A stretch of DNA of 64,000 nucleotides from Bog-756 sp963699085 (GCA_963699085.1 CAVOTH010000003.1:186001-250000), one strand, 5' to 3'; shown: positions 37,724 to 46,354, counted from the stretch's first letter. Translations and numbers: made by a program. Notes: generated by a model not told the origin, from the letters alone.

Positions 37724-40414
37724 TCAGCTGGCCATCTGGCGCAGCATGTACGGCAGGATCCCCCCGTGGCGGTAGTACTGCGCCTCCATCGGAGTATCGA
37801 TCCGGAGGCGAGCGTCGAACTCGATGGTGCGCTCGCCGTCGACGGCGGTCACCCGGACGGTCTTCGGGCTGATGCCTTCGTTGAGCGACTCGAGTCCGGT
37901 GATCGAGAAGACCTCGTGGCCCGACAGTCCGAGGGTCTCGGCCCGATCGCCGTCAACGAACTGCAGGGGAAGGACGCCCATGCCGATCAGGTTGGATCGG
38001 TGGATCCGTTCGAATGACTCGACCAGGACCGCTCGCACGCCGAGTAGGAGCGTTCCCTTGGCCGCCCAGTCCCGCGACGACCCCGACCCGTACTCCTTTC
38101 CAGCTAGCACCATGAGCGGCACGCCCTCTGCGGCGTAGCGCTCGGAGGCCTCGAAGATGGTCGTCTGCTCACCGTCGGGCAGGTGCAGGGTGATACCGCC
38201 CTCGGTGCCGGGGGCCAGTTGGTTGCGAAGGCGGATGTTGGCGAACGTGCCCCGGACCATGACCTCGTGGTTGCCGCGCCGTGTCCCGTAGGAGTTGAAA
38301 TCGACCCGCGCAACCCCGTGATCGGCAAGGTATCGGCCGGCGGGTGTCGTCGGGTTGATGTTGCCCGCCGGGGAGATGTGGTCGGTGGTCACACTGTCCC
38401 CCAGCTTGGCCAACACGCGGGCCCCTACGACATCGGTGATCGGAGCCGGCGTCATCGAGAGGCCCTTCAGGAATGTCGGGCGGAGCACGTAGGTCGAGTC
38501 CTCGTCCCACGCGAAGGTGTCGCCGGTGGCGGTCTCAACGGCCCTCCATCGCTCGTCGCCTTCGAAGACCGAGCCGTAGCGCTGCCGGAACATGTCCGAG
38601 GTGAGCGACGTCCTGATGGCCTCGGTCACTTCCTCGGGGGACGGCCACAGTTCGGCCAGATAGACCGGCTCGCCGTCGGTACCGGTGCCGAGCGGCTCGG
38701 TGCTGAGGTCGACTCCCATGCTCCCGGCCAACGCGTAGGCGACCACCAGGGGGGGTGAAGCGAGGTAGTTCATGCGGACATCCGGATGGATGCGTCCCTC
38801 GAAATTGCGGTTACCGGACAGCACGGAGACGACCGACAGGTCGCCATCCTGGACGGCCTCGGACACTCCGGACAGGAGCGGGCCCGAGTTGCCGATGCAG
38901 GTCGTGCACCCATAGCCGACGAGGTCGAACCCGATCTCGGCCAGTGGCCCGGTCAGGCCGGCACGGTCCAGGTAGTCCATCACGACCCGCGAGCCGGGGG
39001 CCAAGGTCGTCTTGACCCAGGGCTTGACCGTCAGGCCACGGGCCACGGCGTTGCGTGCCACCAGACCGGCGGCCACCATGACCTGCGGATTCGAGGTATT
39101 GGTGCATGAGGTGATGGCGGCCACCACGACGTGGCCGTCCTCGATCCCGACGGTTGTGCCGTCTGCGTGTACGGCATCCTGGCGCCGGGGAGCACGGTCG
39201 AGTGCCTCGCGGAATGCGGTGGCCGCGCCGTCGAGCCGGACCAGGTCCTGGGGCCGAGCCGGGCCGGCGATGCTCGGCACCACGGTCGAGAGGTCGAGCT
39301 CGACCAGCTCCGAGAAGACCGGCTCGGGCGCCCCGGGGTCGTGGAACATCCCCTGCGCCTTGGCGTATGCCTCGACGAGGTCGACGTGGGTGTCGTCCCG
39401 ACCGGAGAACCGGAGATAGTCGAGGGTCACGTCGTCGATCGGGAACATGGCGCAGGTGGCCCCGTACTCGGGGGACATGTTGCCGATCGTCGCCCGGTTG
39501 GCCAGCGGGACCGAGGCCACACCTGGGCCGAAGAACTCCACGAACTTGCCCACCACGCCGTGGGAGCGCATGACGCTGGTGATGGTGAGCACCAGGTCGG
39601 TGGCGGTGGTTCCCGCTGGCTGCTCGCCGGTGAGGCGGAAGCCGACCACCGGGGGAAGGAGCATCGACAGCGGTTGACCGAGCATGGCCGCCTCGGCCTC
39701 GATCCCACCGACGCCCCACCCAGGACTCCGAGTCCGTTGACCATCGTGGTGTGGGAGTCGGTTCCGACCAGGGTGTCGCAGTACGGCGCGGCCGTCGTCG
39801 GTGGCGAAGACGACCCGTGACAGGTACTCGAGATTGACCTGGTGGCAGATGCCCATGCCGGGGGGAACGACCCGGAAGCCGGCGAAAGCCTGCTGTGCCC
39901 AGCGCAGGAGCTGGTAACGCTCGATGTTGCGCTGGTACTCGATGTCGACGTTTTCGTCGTAGGCAGAAGCGGTACCTGACGCCTCGGCGATCACCGAGTG
40001 GTCAACGACGAGCTCCACTGGAACCAACGGGTTCACCTTGGCCGGATCGCCGCCGAGCTCGCGAAGTGCGTCGCGCATGGCGGCGAGGTCGACGACACCG
40101 GGCACCCCGGTGAGGTCCTGCATGAGTACCCGCTCGGGAGTGAGGGCGATCTCGGCGGCGTCACTGCCCCCGACGCCGTGGCGCTGGGGATTGACACCCC
40201 AGGCGGCCACCGCCTCGATGTCCGATGCGGTGACAGCCACCCCGTCCTCGTGCCGGAGGAGGTTCTCCAGGATGACCTTGATGGAGTAAGGCAGTCGGGC
40301 CACGTCGAAGCGGTCGGCGAGGGCCGCGATGCGGAAGATCTCGTAGGTGGCGTCGCCGACCTGCAGGCTGCCACGGGCGCCGAAGGAGTCGGGGGAGGTG
40401 GGGGAGTGTGCCAT
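37724..40414 (-). CDS. acnA: Aconitate hydratase A, with a compensated frameshift pair
   Basis: 896 residues in one open frame. Cluster-ligand and active-site segments are present: AITSCTNTSNP, GYGCTTCIGNSGPL, GNRNFEGRIHPDVR and YGSGSSRDWAAKG. AcnA interconverts citrate and isocitrate. Between 39784 and about 39719 an extra base and a missing base scramble some 22 residues; read in the shifted frame, the DNA gives the conserved CDTLVGTDSHTTMVNGLG. The start is ATG 40414, with CAGAAT 6 nt upstream. Confidence 0.93.
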   Translation of the reverse strand: MAHSPTSPDSFGARGSLQVGDATYEIFRIAALADRFDVARLPYSIKVILENLLRHEDGVAVTASDIEAVAAWGVNPQRHGVGGSDAAEIALTPERVLMQDLTGVPGVVDLAAMRDALRELGGDPAKVNPLVPVELVVDHSVIAEASGTASAYDENVDIEYQRNIERYQLLRWAQQAFAGFRVVPPGMGICHQVNLEYLSRVVFATDDGRAVLRHPGRNRLPHHDGQRTRSPGWGVGGIEAEAAMLGQPLSMLLPPVVGFRLTGEQPAGTTATDLVLTITSVMRSHGVVGKFVEFFGPGVASVPLANRATIGNMSPEYGATCAMFPIDDVTLDYLRFSGRDDTHVDLVEAYAKAQGMFHDPGAPEPVFSELVELDLSTVVPSIAGPARPQDLVRLDGAATAFREALDRAPRRQDAVHADGTTVGIEDGHVVVAAITSCTNTSNPQVMVAAGLVARNAVARGLTVKPWVKTTLAPGSRVVMDYLDRAGLTGPLAEIGFDLVGYGCTTCIGNSGPLLSGVSEAVQDGDLSVVSVLSGNRNFEGRIHPDVRMNYLASPPLVVAYALAGSMGVDLSTEPLGTGTDGEPVYLAELWPSPEEVTEAIRTSLTSDMFRQRYGSVFEGDERWRAVETATGDTFAWDEDSTYVLRPTFLKGLSMTPAPITDVVGARVLAKLGDSVTTDHISPAGNINPTTPAGRYLADHGVARVDFNSYGTRRGNHEVMVRGTFANIRLRNQLAPGTEGGITLHLPDGEQTTIFEASERYAAEGVPLMVLAGKEYGSGSSRDWAAKGTLLLGVRAVLVESFERIHRSNLIGMGVLPLQFVDGDRAETLGLSGHEVFSITGLESLNEGISPKTVRVTAVDGERTIEFDARLRIDTPMEAQYYRHGGILPYMLRQMAS

Positions 40415-40420
40415 GCCCCT

Positions 40421-40426
40421 ATTCTG
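40421..40426 (-). promoter_or_regulatory. Possible -10 hexamer of acnA, leaderless
   Basis: CAGAAT on the minus strand, 6 nt before ATG 40414. Confidence 0.4.
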
Positions 40427-40459
40427 CCCCGTCCGGAAGGGGGCGGCTTCCGCCCACCG

Positions 40460-41308
40460 CTAGGTACGTGTGCGGTAGCGCCGGATAGCGAACGGGATGA
40501 ACACGCAGAGCAGGGCGAAGGTCCACAGCAGCGACTGGACCACCCAGAATTCCGTGCTCCGGCCCGTACCGGTGGCTGCCGCCCCGATCATCAGCGACCG
40601 ACAGGCACTGACCGTGACGCTGAAGGGTTGGTAGGTGGCGAAGCCCTGCAGCCAGCTCGGCATCTTGTCCACGGGCACGAATGCGGACGAGACGAACGTG
40701 AGGGGGAAGATCAGTGGGAACGACATGACCTGTGCCGTCTCGGAGTTGGACGCGGTCAGCCCGACGATGGCGAATCCCCAGGACAGCGCGTAGGCGAACA
40801 GGAGGATCAGGCCGACTCCGGCGAGGTACGACAGTACGCCAGTGCTCGGACGGAAGCCGACCAGCAGGCCGACCACCGTCATGACGATGACGACGAAGAT
40901 GTTGCGGATCAGATCGGCCGTGGTCCGGCCCAGGAGGACCGCACCGCGGGACATGGGCAGTGCCCGGAACCGCTCGATGATCCCCTTCTGGAGGTCGTCA
41001 GCCAGGCCGATGCTGGTGCTGACCGAGCCGAAGGCCACGGTCTGGACGAAGATGCCTGGCATGAGGTAATCGACGTAGTTGCCGGCACTCGTCTGGATGG
41101 CCCCACCGAAGACGTAGCGGAACAGCAGCACGAACATGATGGGCTGGACCGTCGAGAAGAACAGCGCCTCGGGGATCCGGGTGACGGCCAGGATGTTGCG
41201 CCTGGTGAGCGTGAGTGTGTCCGACACCAGCCAACGCAGGTTGCTCACCACCCCGGACGAGTGTGGGGCTCCGGAGACGGTGGGGGCGACGACGGTCGTG
41301 GTGGTCAT
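40460..41308 (-). CDS. ABC-2 type transporter permease (DrrB-like)
   Basis: 282 residues with about six transmembrane helices. Family features are LTLTRRNILAVTRIPEALFF, FRYVFGGAI, DYLMPGIFVQTVAFGS, EGIIERFR-like KGIIERFRALPMSRGAVL and FPLTFVSSAFVPVDKMP. It pairs with the ATPase encoded upstream; the ATG and stop overlap by 4 nt (ATGA). DrrAB-type exporters remove drugs or export lipids and antibiotics. The substrate is unknown. Confidence 0.9.
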   Translation of the reverse strand: MTTTTVVAPTVSGAPHSSGVVSNLRWLVSDTLTLTRRNILAVTRIPEALFFSTVQPIMFVLLFRYVFGGAIQTSAGNYVDYLMPGIFVQTVAFGSVSTSIGLADDLQKGIIERFRALPMSRGAVLLGRTTADLIRNIFVVIVMTVVGLLVGFRPSTGVLSYLAGVGLILLFAYALSWGFAIVGLTASNSETAQVMSFPLIFPLTFVSSAFVPVDKMPSWLQGFATYQPFSVTVSACRSLMIGAAATGTGRSTEFWVVQSLLWTFALLCVFIPFAIRRYRTRT

Positions 41309-42369
41309 GAGAACTCCCCGGTCGCCATGGGTATCGCCTCTTCGAGCTGCTCCATCCGCCTCTTTCGTCGTCGCCTCCTCGGGGACGTGTCCTCGTCAGC
41401 ATCGTCTTGTCCGTCGCCCGCCTCGACCTCGGTCCGATGGCCGGTCAATGACAGGAAGACGTCATCCAGGCTGGGCTCACGCAAATTGAACGTCTGTGGT
41501 GTGATGCCTGCGGCGTCGAGCGCCCGTAGGCCGGACATGGCGGCCTGGGGACCGTCGTCGACGGTCAGCTCGACCTGGGTCCCCGTGGTCAGCGCCCGGT
41601 GGGCCCCGAGCGTGTCGAGGATGGTTCCCGTTCGCTCAGCATCCTCGATGGAAGCCAATCCCACCTCGAGCACGGTGGCGCCGAGGTCCGCCTTCATCGA
41701 CTGGGGCGTGCCCTCGGCAATCACCCTGCCGTGGTCGATGACGGCCAGGGTGCTGGCCAGTCGGTCGGCCTCTTCCAGGTACTGGGTGGTGAGGAGCACC
41801 GTGGTACCTCCGCCGACCAGCTGCTCGATGACCTCCCACAGATCATTGCGGCTCTGGGGGTCGAGTCCGGTCGTCGGCTCGTCGAGGAACAGCACCGTCG
41901 GGCGGGAGACGAGGGCGGCGGCCAGGTCGAGGCGCCGGCGCATGCCTCCCGAGTATGTCTTGAGCGGTCGGTCGCCCGCATCGGACAGGTTGAACTGGTC
42001 CAGCAGCTCGACGGCACGGGTCACGACGAACGCACGGGGAAGGTGGTTGAGCCTTCCCACCATCTGCAGGTTCTCCCGACCGGTGAGGTTCTCGTCGACC
42101 GCTGCGTACTGGCCGGCCAGGCCGATCAGCGTCCGCACCAGTGCGGCCTTCTTGCCCACATCGTGCCCGAGCACCCGAGCCGATCCACCGTCGGCCTGGA
42201 GGATGGTGGTCAGGATCCTCACGGCGGTGGTCTTACCGGAACCGTTGGGGCCGAGGAGCCCGAATACCGTGCCTTCGGCCACGGAGAAACTGACTCCATC
42301 AAGGGCGCGCACGGTGCGTTTACCCGTGAACGTCTTCTGGAGGTTCTCGACTTCGATGGCGGTGGTCAT
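41305..42369 (-). CDS. ABC transporter ATPase (DrrA-like)
   Basis: 354 residues from ATG 42369. Walker A is GPNGSGKTTAVRI, the signature is YSGGMRRRLDLAAAL, Walker B is VLFLDEPTTGLD, followed by LTTQYLEEADRLA. The C-terminal DUF4162-like part reads TFNLREPSLDDVFLSLTGH. An arginine-rich tail (SPRRRRRKRRMEQ) follows. It powers the adjacent permease. A perfect 16-bp palindrome lies about 260 bp upstream and may be its operator. Confidence 0.9.
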   Translation of the reverse strand: MTTAIEVENLQKTFTGKRTVRALDGVSFSVAEGTVFGLLGPNGSGKTTAVRILTTILQADGGSARVLGHDVGKKAALVRTLIGLAGQYAAVDENLTGRENLQMVGRLNHLPRAFVVTRAVELLDQFNLSDAGDRPLKTYSGGMRRRLDLAAALVSRPTVLFLDEPTTGLDPQSRNDLWEVIEQLVGGGTTVLLTTQYLEEADRLASTLAVIDHGRVIAEGTPQSMKADLGATVLEVGLASIEDAERTGTILDTLGAHRALTTGTQVELTVDDGPQAAMSGLRALDAAGITPQTFNLREPSLDDVFLSLTGHRTEVEAGDGQDDADEDTSPRRRRRKRRMEQLEEAIPMATGEFS

Positions 42370-42629
42370 GGAGGGGTGATCCCATCTGGAGTCGGAGGGT
42401 CCGGGACCCGGTTGGTGGTGGTGGCTTCGGCAGAACGGTGCGGGGGGTGATCCCGCACGTTCGACGGCACGCGGATCGAGTTCCATAGTATGAGACGGTC
42501 GAAGCTGCCCAGATGTATCGGTGTTCGGTGCCACGACACTGGGCAGGGAGCACCTCGTCCACACCACTGGTTCCGACGCCCCCGAGTCCGGCGGATCGTC
42601 TCGCGCATATCCGTAACGCTCACGTGCCG

Positions 42630-42645
42630 TCACGATATATCGTGA
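42630..42645. promoter_or_regulatory. Perfect palindrome, candidate repressor operator
   Basis: TCACGATATATCGTGA, a perfect 16-bp palindrome in an otherwise GC-rich region. AT-centred palindromes of this kind are typical of PadR- or TetR-type operators, which often control DrrAB-like exporters. No such regulator gene is in the window. Confidence 0.5.
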
Positions 42646-42729
42646 TACGGCTCCCGTCAACCCACACGTCGGGTACCGGCCAATGACACCGGCGCCACTC
42701 AACGGAATTGGGTCTCTTCCTAGAGAACA

Positions 42730-42757
42730 GGCGGTGCACCCCAGGCGGGGCACCGCC
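42730..42757. promoter_or_regulatory. Inverted repeat just upstream of the peroxiredoxin promoter
   Basis: GGCGGTGC at 42730-42737 and GCACCGCC at 42750-42757, a perfect 8-bp inverted repeat with a 12-bp gap, 13 bp before the TAGCCT hexamer. It covers the expected -35 position and could be an operator. Confidence 0.4.
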
Positions 42758-42770
42758 GCGGAGACCTCGC

Positions 42771-42776
42771 TAGCCT
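42771..42776 (+). promoter_or_regulatory. -10 hexamer of the second bcp gene, leaderless
   Basis: TAGCCT, 6 nt before ATG 42783. Confidence 0.5.
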
Positions 42777-42782
42777 CACGGC

Positions 42783-43244
42783 ATGGACAAAGGCGACAAG
42801 GCTCCTGACTTCGAACTCCCCGACGAGAACGGCGTCCCGCGACGGCTGAGCGACCTGGCCGCGAATGGTCCGGTGGTGCTCTTCTTCTACCCGGCGGCGA
42901 TGACCCCGGGGTGCACGGTTGAAAGTTGCCATTTCCGGGACATGAAGTCCGAGTTCGAAGCGGCAGGGGCCCAGCGGGTGGGGATCAGTGCCGACGATGT
43001 CGCCAAGCAGAAAAAGTTCTCCGATAAACACGAGTTCGACTACCCCCTCCTGTCCGACCCCGACGGGGCCGTCGCCACCCAGTTCGGGGTTCGACGCCGG
43101 TTCACCAAGCTTTCGCCGACCAAGCGGGCCACATTCGTGATCGGCACGGATCTCACGATCCTCGACGTGATCACCAGCGAAGTTCGGATGAACGTGCACG
43201 CCGACCGGGCACTCGAGGTCCTGAAGTCCACGGCCGCCTCCTGA
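42783..43244 (+). CDS. Thiol peroxidase Bcp/PrxQ, second copy
   Basis: 153 residues. MDKGDKAPDFELPDENG leads to FFYPAAMTPGCTVESCHF with peroxidatic Cys44 and resolving Cys49. Later it reads RVGISADDVAKQKKFSDKH and RATFVIGTDLTILDVI. It reduces hydroperoxides with thioredoxin. It differs substantially from the copy at 28469, including AAM in place of KDD before the active site, so the two may have different substrates or induction. Confidence 0.9.
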   Translation: MDKGDKAPDFELPDENGVPRRLSDLAANGPVVLFFYPAAMTPGCTVESCHFRDMKSEFEAAGAQRVGISADDVAKQKKFSDKHEFDYPLLSDPDGAVATQFGVRRRFTKLSPTKRATFVIGTDLTILDVITSEVRMNVHADRALEVLKSTAAS

Positions 43245-43344
43245 CCGGGCGTCAGTTTCCACTCCTGACCGGTGGAGTCCCCGACTCGGGTCGCGCCCGA
43301 TGCGAAGCTGGGGCCATGGCCCGGACAGCGCGACAAGACAGGGG

Positions 43345-43893
43345 ATGAGTCCCATTCCAGGTGCCGGCCGGATGGAGCAGCTCGTCGAGGCAATCGCCGA
43401 GCGGGTGGTGAACCTGGTCATCGAGGCCATCGACGTGGATGCCCTGGTCGCCAAGGTGGACATGGATGCCCTCCTCGACAAAGTCGATGTGGACGGCCTG
43501 ATCGACCGGGTGGACGTCGACAAGATCGTCAGCCGGGTCGACGTCGAGCAGATCATCGAGCGGGTGGACGTGGACAAGATCATCGACCGGGTCGACGTCG
43601 AGCAGATCATCGAGCGGGTGGACGTGGAGAAGATCATCCAACGAGTCGATATCGACGCTCTCATGGAGCAGACCGAACTCGGCACCATCATCGCCCGGTC
43701 GACCAGCGGCGTGGCCTCGGAGGCGCTCGACCTGGTGCGGGCCCAGGGGGTGGGTCTCGACGACTTCCTGGCCCGATGGGTCAATCGCATCTTGCGTCGG
43801 AACTCGGACGGGTGGCCACTCGGTCCACCGGCTCTGGTCGCCGCCCTGGCGGATATCGACACGCCCGTGCCGGCAGCCGGTGGTGCTCAGTGA
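43345..43893 (+). CDS. Tandem nonapeptide-repeat protein next to an RDD gene
   Basis: 182 residues from ATG 43345 (ATG 43372 is an alternative). Residues 28-108 consist of nine tandem 9-residue units of the form RVDVEQIIE/RVDVDKIID, with Arg/Lys, Val, Asp, Val, acidic, x, Ile/Leu, Ile/Leu, acidic. The matching 27-bp DNA repeat is visible at 43508-43650. The N-terminal helix (MEQLVEAIAERVVNLVIEA) is amphipathic. The C-terminal part (SEALDLVRAQGVGLDDFLARWVNRIL) has no recognised domain. Its GTGA junction with the RDD membrane protein gene suggests the two act together. Function is unknown. Confidence 0.8.
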   Translation: MSPIPGAGRMEQLVEAIAERVVNLVIEAIDVDALVAKVDMDALLDKVDVDGLIDRVDVDKIVSRVDVEQIIERVDVDKIIDRVDVEQIIERVDVEKIIQRVDIDALMEQTELGTIIARSTSGVASEALDLVRAQGVGLDDFLARWVNRILRRNSDGWPLGPPALVAALADIDTPVPAAGGAQ

Positions 43894-44426
43894 GCGCACC
43901 GACAACGGCATCGGCCCCACCCATAGCCGGTCGTCAGGGCCACTACGCCGGCGGGGTGACCCGGCTGGTGGCCTTCGCCGCCGACGTCGGCGCCTCATGG
44001 GGCGCCTTCACGGTGTCCCTCGCCGGAATCACCTTCGCCATCCACCTGGTGACGGGCACCACGATCAACCCGGGAAGAGGGACGATCTCGGGGATCATCG
44101 TGGTGGTCTCGTTCGTCGTCTGGGAGTTCATCTACTTCGCCTACCAGTGGTCGCTCAGCGGCAAGACGGTCGGGATGGCCCTGCTCGGGATCCGTGTGGT
44201 CGGCACCGATGGTGGGTCGATCACCGGGCGCCAGGCAGTCATCCGCACACTGACCTTGCCGCTCAGCTTCCTCCTGTTCGGTCTCGGGTTCATCGGCATC
44301 CTGTTGAACAAGGACCGGCACGCACTGCACGACCGGTTCGCCCGGACCGTCGTGGTCTATTCGTGGGACGCGAGGGCGGCCCGGCTCCGGTGGCTGGCCA
44401 AGCAGGAGTCGGCCGTCCCGTCCTGA
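43890..44426 (+). CDS. RDD-family membrane protein
   Basis: 178 residues from GTG 43890, overlapping the repeat protein's stop. The RDD signature is YAGGVTRLVAFAADVG at the N-terminus, with two to three membrane helices, then YFAYQWSLSGKTVGMALLGIRVV and the C-terminal NKDRHALHDRFARTVVVY. The family has no settled function; some members act as ion antiporters. The AlkB-like gene follows after 1 nt. Confidence 0.88.
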   Translation: MSAPTTASAPPIAGRQGHYAGGVTRLVAFAADVGASWGAFTVSLAGITFAIHLVTGTTINPGRGTISGIIVVVSFVVWEFIYFAYQWSLSGKTVGMALLGIRVVGTDGGSITGRQAVIRTLTLPLSFLLFGLGFIGILLNKDRHALHDRFARTVVVYSWDARAARLRWLAKQESAVPS

Positions 44427-44427
44427 C

Positions 44428-45105
44428 GTGCCAGTGGATCGGCTGATCCCGTCCGGACCCCAGGTGGTGGCACCCGGGGCCGTACACCTGCCGGCGTGGA
44501 TCGCCCCCGCCCTACGGGTGGAGCTCGTCGAGCGGTGCAGGGCGTGGGGCGAGGCATCGGGCGGTCCGAGGTCGCCCCGTATGCCCAACGGGTCGACCAT
44601 GTCGGTCGAGATGGTGGGCCTCGGGTGGCACTGGTATCCGTACCGCTACTCGCGCACCCGTGACGACGGCGACGGTGGCCCGGCACTGCCGTTCCCCCTG
44701 TGGCTCGGAGATCTGGCCCGTGGAGCCGTCACCGACGCCATGACCGTCGACCCCTCGATTGGAGCCGATCCCGACGGGTACGCGCCCGATGTCGCCCTGA
44801 TCAATTGGTACGCCACTGGTGCGAGAATGGGGATGCATGTCGACAACGACGAGGTGAGCCCGGCCCCGGTGGTGTCCTTCAGCGTCGGGCGGACGGCTCT
44901 GTTCCGGTTGGGCAACACAGCCGGTCGGGGCCGACCGTGGGCCGACGTCCTTCTGGAGTCGGGAGATGTGGTGGTGTTCGGCGGACCCTCCCGGATGGCG
45001 TACCACGGTGTACCGCGCCTCGTGCCCGGGTCGGACGATCCGGCAGTGGGAACGATCCCCGGTCGATTGAATGTCACCGTGCGGGTGACGGGCCTTCGAG
45101 GTTGA
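44428..45105 (+). CDS. alkB: AlkB-like 2-oxoglutarate/Fe(II) dioxygenase
   Basis: 225 residues, GTG start. The metal-binding HxD is in NWYATGARMGMHVDNDE, the distal His in RMAYHGVPR, and the 2-oxoglutarate-binding arginines in GRLNVTVRVTG. The substrate-side GLGWHWYPYRYSRT also fits AlkB. It reverses N-alkyl damage such as 1-methyladenine and 3-methylcytosine in DNA or RNA. It ends the three-gene run that starts with the repeat protein. Confidence 0.88.
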   Translation: MPVDRLIPSGPQVVAPGAVHLPAWIAPALRVELVERCRAWGEASGGPRSPRMPNGSTMSVEMVGLGWHWYPYRYSRTRDDGDGGPALPFPLWLGDLARGAVTDAMTVDPSIGADPDGYAPDVALINWYATGARMGMHVDNDEVSPAPVVSFSVGRTALFRLGNTAGRGRPWADVLLESGDVVVFGGPSRMAYHGVPRLVPGSDDPAVGTIPGRLNVTVRVTGLRG

Positions 45106-45127
45106 CCGCACCGCTCCGATGATCCGC

Positions 45128-45187
45128 GGTGGTCGGGTATGTCCTCCGGTGGTCGGGTATGTCCTCCGGTAGTCGGCGATATCCTCC
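45128..45187. repeat. Three tandem copies of a 20-bp unit
   Basis: ggtggtcgggtatgtcctcc twice without change, then a third copy with four differences, in the gap after the AlkB-like gene. Confidence 0.85.
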
Positions 45188-45310
45188 TGCCCGACGACGG
45201 CGACTCCGCGTGACATGCCCTTGGCGTGAGCTCGGAAGCTCCCTCACTCTCCGTAGCCGTCCTTCACGGAAACTGATTCAAAATCCGCGGGTCCACTAGG
45301 TTCGCCCCTT

Positions 45311-45952
45311 ATGGGACAGGGCCAAGGCCGATCGCGGTGCGCTCTGTGGGGCGGCATCTCTCTCGGCGTCGGGACGATCGCCTATGCGCTCTTCAGCCCA
45401 TCGTCGGTGGGTTGTTCCACCAACGTGGTGGTCCTCACCCACAGTGCAGTCACCGAGCGGGGCTGTGCTGTGTTCTCGGTGATGTCGCACACGGGGGTCG
45501 GGCTCATGGTGCTGGGCGGGGTCCTGTTGCTCGGGTCGTTCGCCCTCGCCCTTCGCGAGCGACGCCAGGGGCCGTCTCCGCTGGCCGTCGTGTCGCCTGT
45601 CGCCGTACCGGAGCCACCGGTCGGGGTTGGGGATGCGGCCGTCGTGACTGAGACCGCCTCATCGGCGGCCGTGTCGATGGGGGCGGTCTCCAGCCCGGGA
45701 TTGAGTGGACCACCTGAGGTGGTTTCGATCCTGGAGGCGGAACCGGATCCGGCGGGGCCACGCCCGGTCGAACCCGAGCCCGTCGTGACGCAAAGGCCGA
45801 TCGCCCCGGGCGAGCACGTCTACGAGCCCGTCCCCGAACGGCTGCTGGGAATGGCCGAGCAACTTCCCCCAGGGTGGTACGGCAACCCCGACATCCCGGG
45901 TAAGCCGGTCCAGTGGTGGGACGGAACCAAGCTCACCGACGGTCCGCAGTAG
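45311..45952 (+). CDS. Membrane protein with C-terminal DUF2510 motif
   Basis: 213 residues. Two transmembrane helices (LWGGISLGVGTIAYALF and GLMVLGGVLLLGSFALAL) enclose a short loop with two cysteines (GCSTNV, GCAVF). A long Pro/Val/Glu-rich linker leads to the C-terminal LPPGWYGNPDIPGKPVQWWDGTKLTD, a DUF2510-type motif found on many actinobacterial membrane proteins. Function is unknown. TAGGTT lies 8 nt before the ATG. Confidence 0.75.
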   Translation: MGQGQGRSRCALWGGISLGVGTIAYALFSPSSVGCSTNVVVLTHSAVTERGCAVFSVMSHTGVGLMVLGGVLLLGSFALALRERRQGPSPLAVVSPVAVPEPPVGVGDAAVVTETASSAAVSMGAVSSPGLSGPPEVVSILEAEPDPAGPRPVEPEPVVTQRPIAPGEHVYEPVPERLLGMAEQLPPGWYGNPDIPGKPVQWWDGTKLTDGPQ

Positions 45953-45989
45953 GGCGCAGGCCCTGATCCGTGGAGGTCGCCCTACGGAG

Positions 45990-46097
45990 TTGACGGAGGT
46001 CACGTTCGTCTTCGAGCCGGATACGACCGTCACCTTGCGTGGTGACGTCGAGATGGTCCGGGTGCCCGCCGCCAGGTCGGGCATGAGGCCGCGTTGA
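45990..46097 (+). CDS. Possible small protein, 35 residues
   Basis: From TTG 45990, with GGAG just before. The sequence begins MTEVTFVFEPDTTVTLRGDV and has an alternating beta-like pattern. It has no recognised family. Reading frame and start are uncertain. Confidence 0.25.
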   Translation: MTEVTFVFEPDTTVTLRGDVEMVRVPAARSGMRPR

Positions 46098-46180
46098 TAA
46101 CCGTCGAATTCGATCCATTCGTAGCCGGACTGTGCGAGTTCACAGTTGCGCGTCGGCCCAACCGGGGCAAGAGTCCAGGG

Positions 46181-46354
46181 ATGGCACGACGGAGCTCACT
46201 CAGGAGTCAGATGTACAGGGCGGCCCGCGACCTTGGAAATGTCCAGGCCGCTGCAAAGGGACCCGGTTCCTACAGCAAGAGGGTTGTCCGCAGGAAGGTA
46301 TACCGGACGACCAATGGGATGACCCGACATCTCCTGAGGGGGTTTGGCCTGTAG
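46181..46354 (+). CDS. Small basic protein of unknown function
   Basis: 57 residues from ATG 46181: MARRSSLRSQMYRAARDLGN then VQAAAKGPGSYSKRVVRRKV and YRTTNGMTRHLLRGFGL. About one third of residues are Arg/Lys. Similar short YRAARDLGN-type proteins occur in actinobacteria without a known function. The high charge suggests nucleic-acid binding. The frame is open upstream to 46094, but the conserved part starts here. Confidence 0.65.
   Translation: MARRSSLRSQMYRAARDLGNVQAAAKGPGSYSKRVVRRKVYRTTNGMTRHLLRGFGL

Larger units (their letters stand above)
42370..42782. other. Divergent intergenic region of about 410 bp
   Basis: It separates the ABC operon from the peroxiredoxin gene. It holds the palindrome at 42630-42645, the inverted repeat at 42730-42757 and the TAGCCT hexamer at 42771-42776. 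No gene was recognised. Confidence 0.6.
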
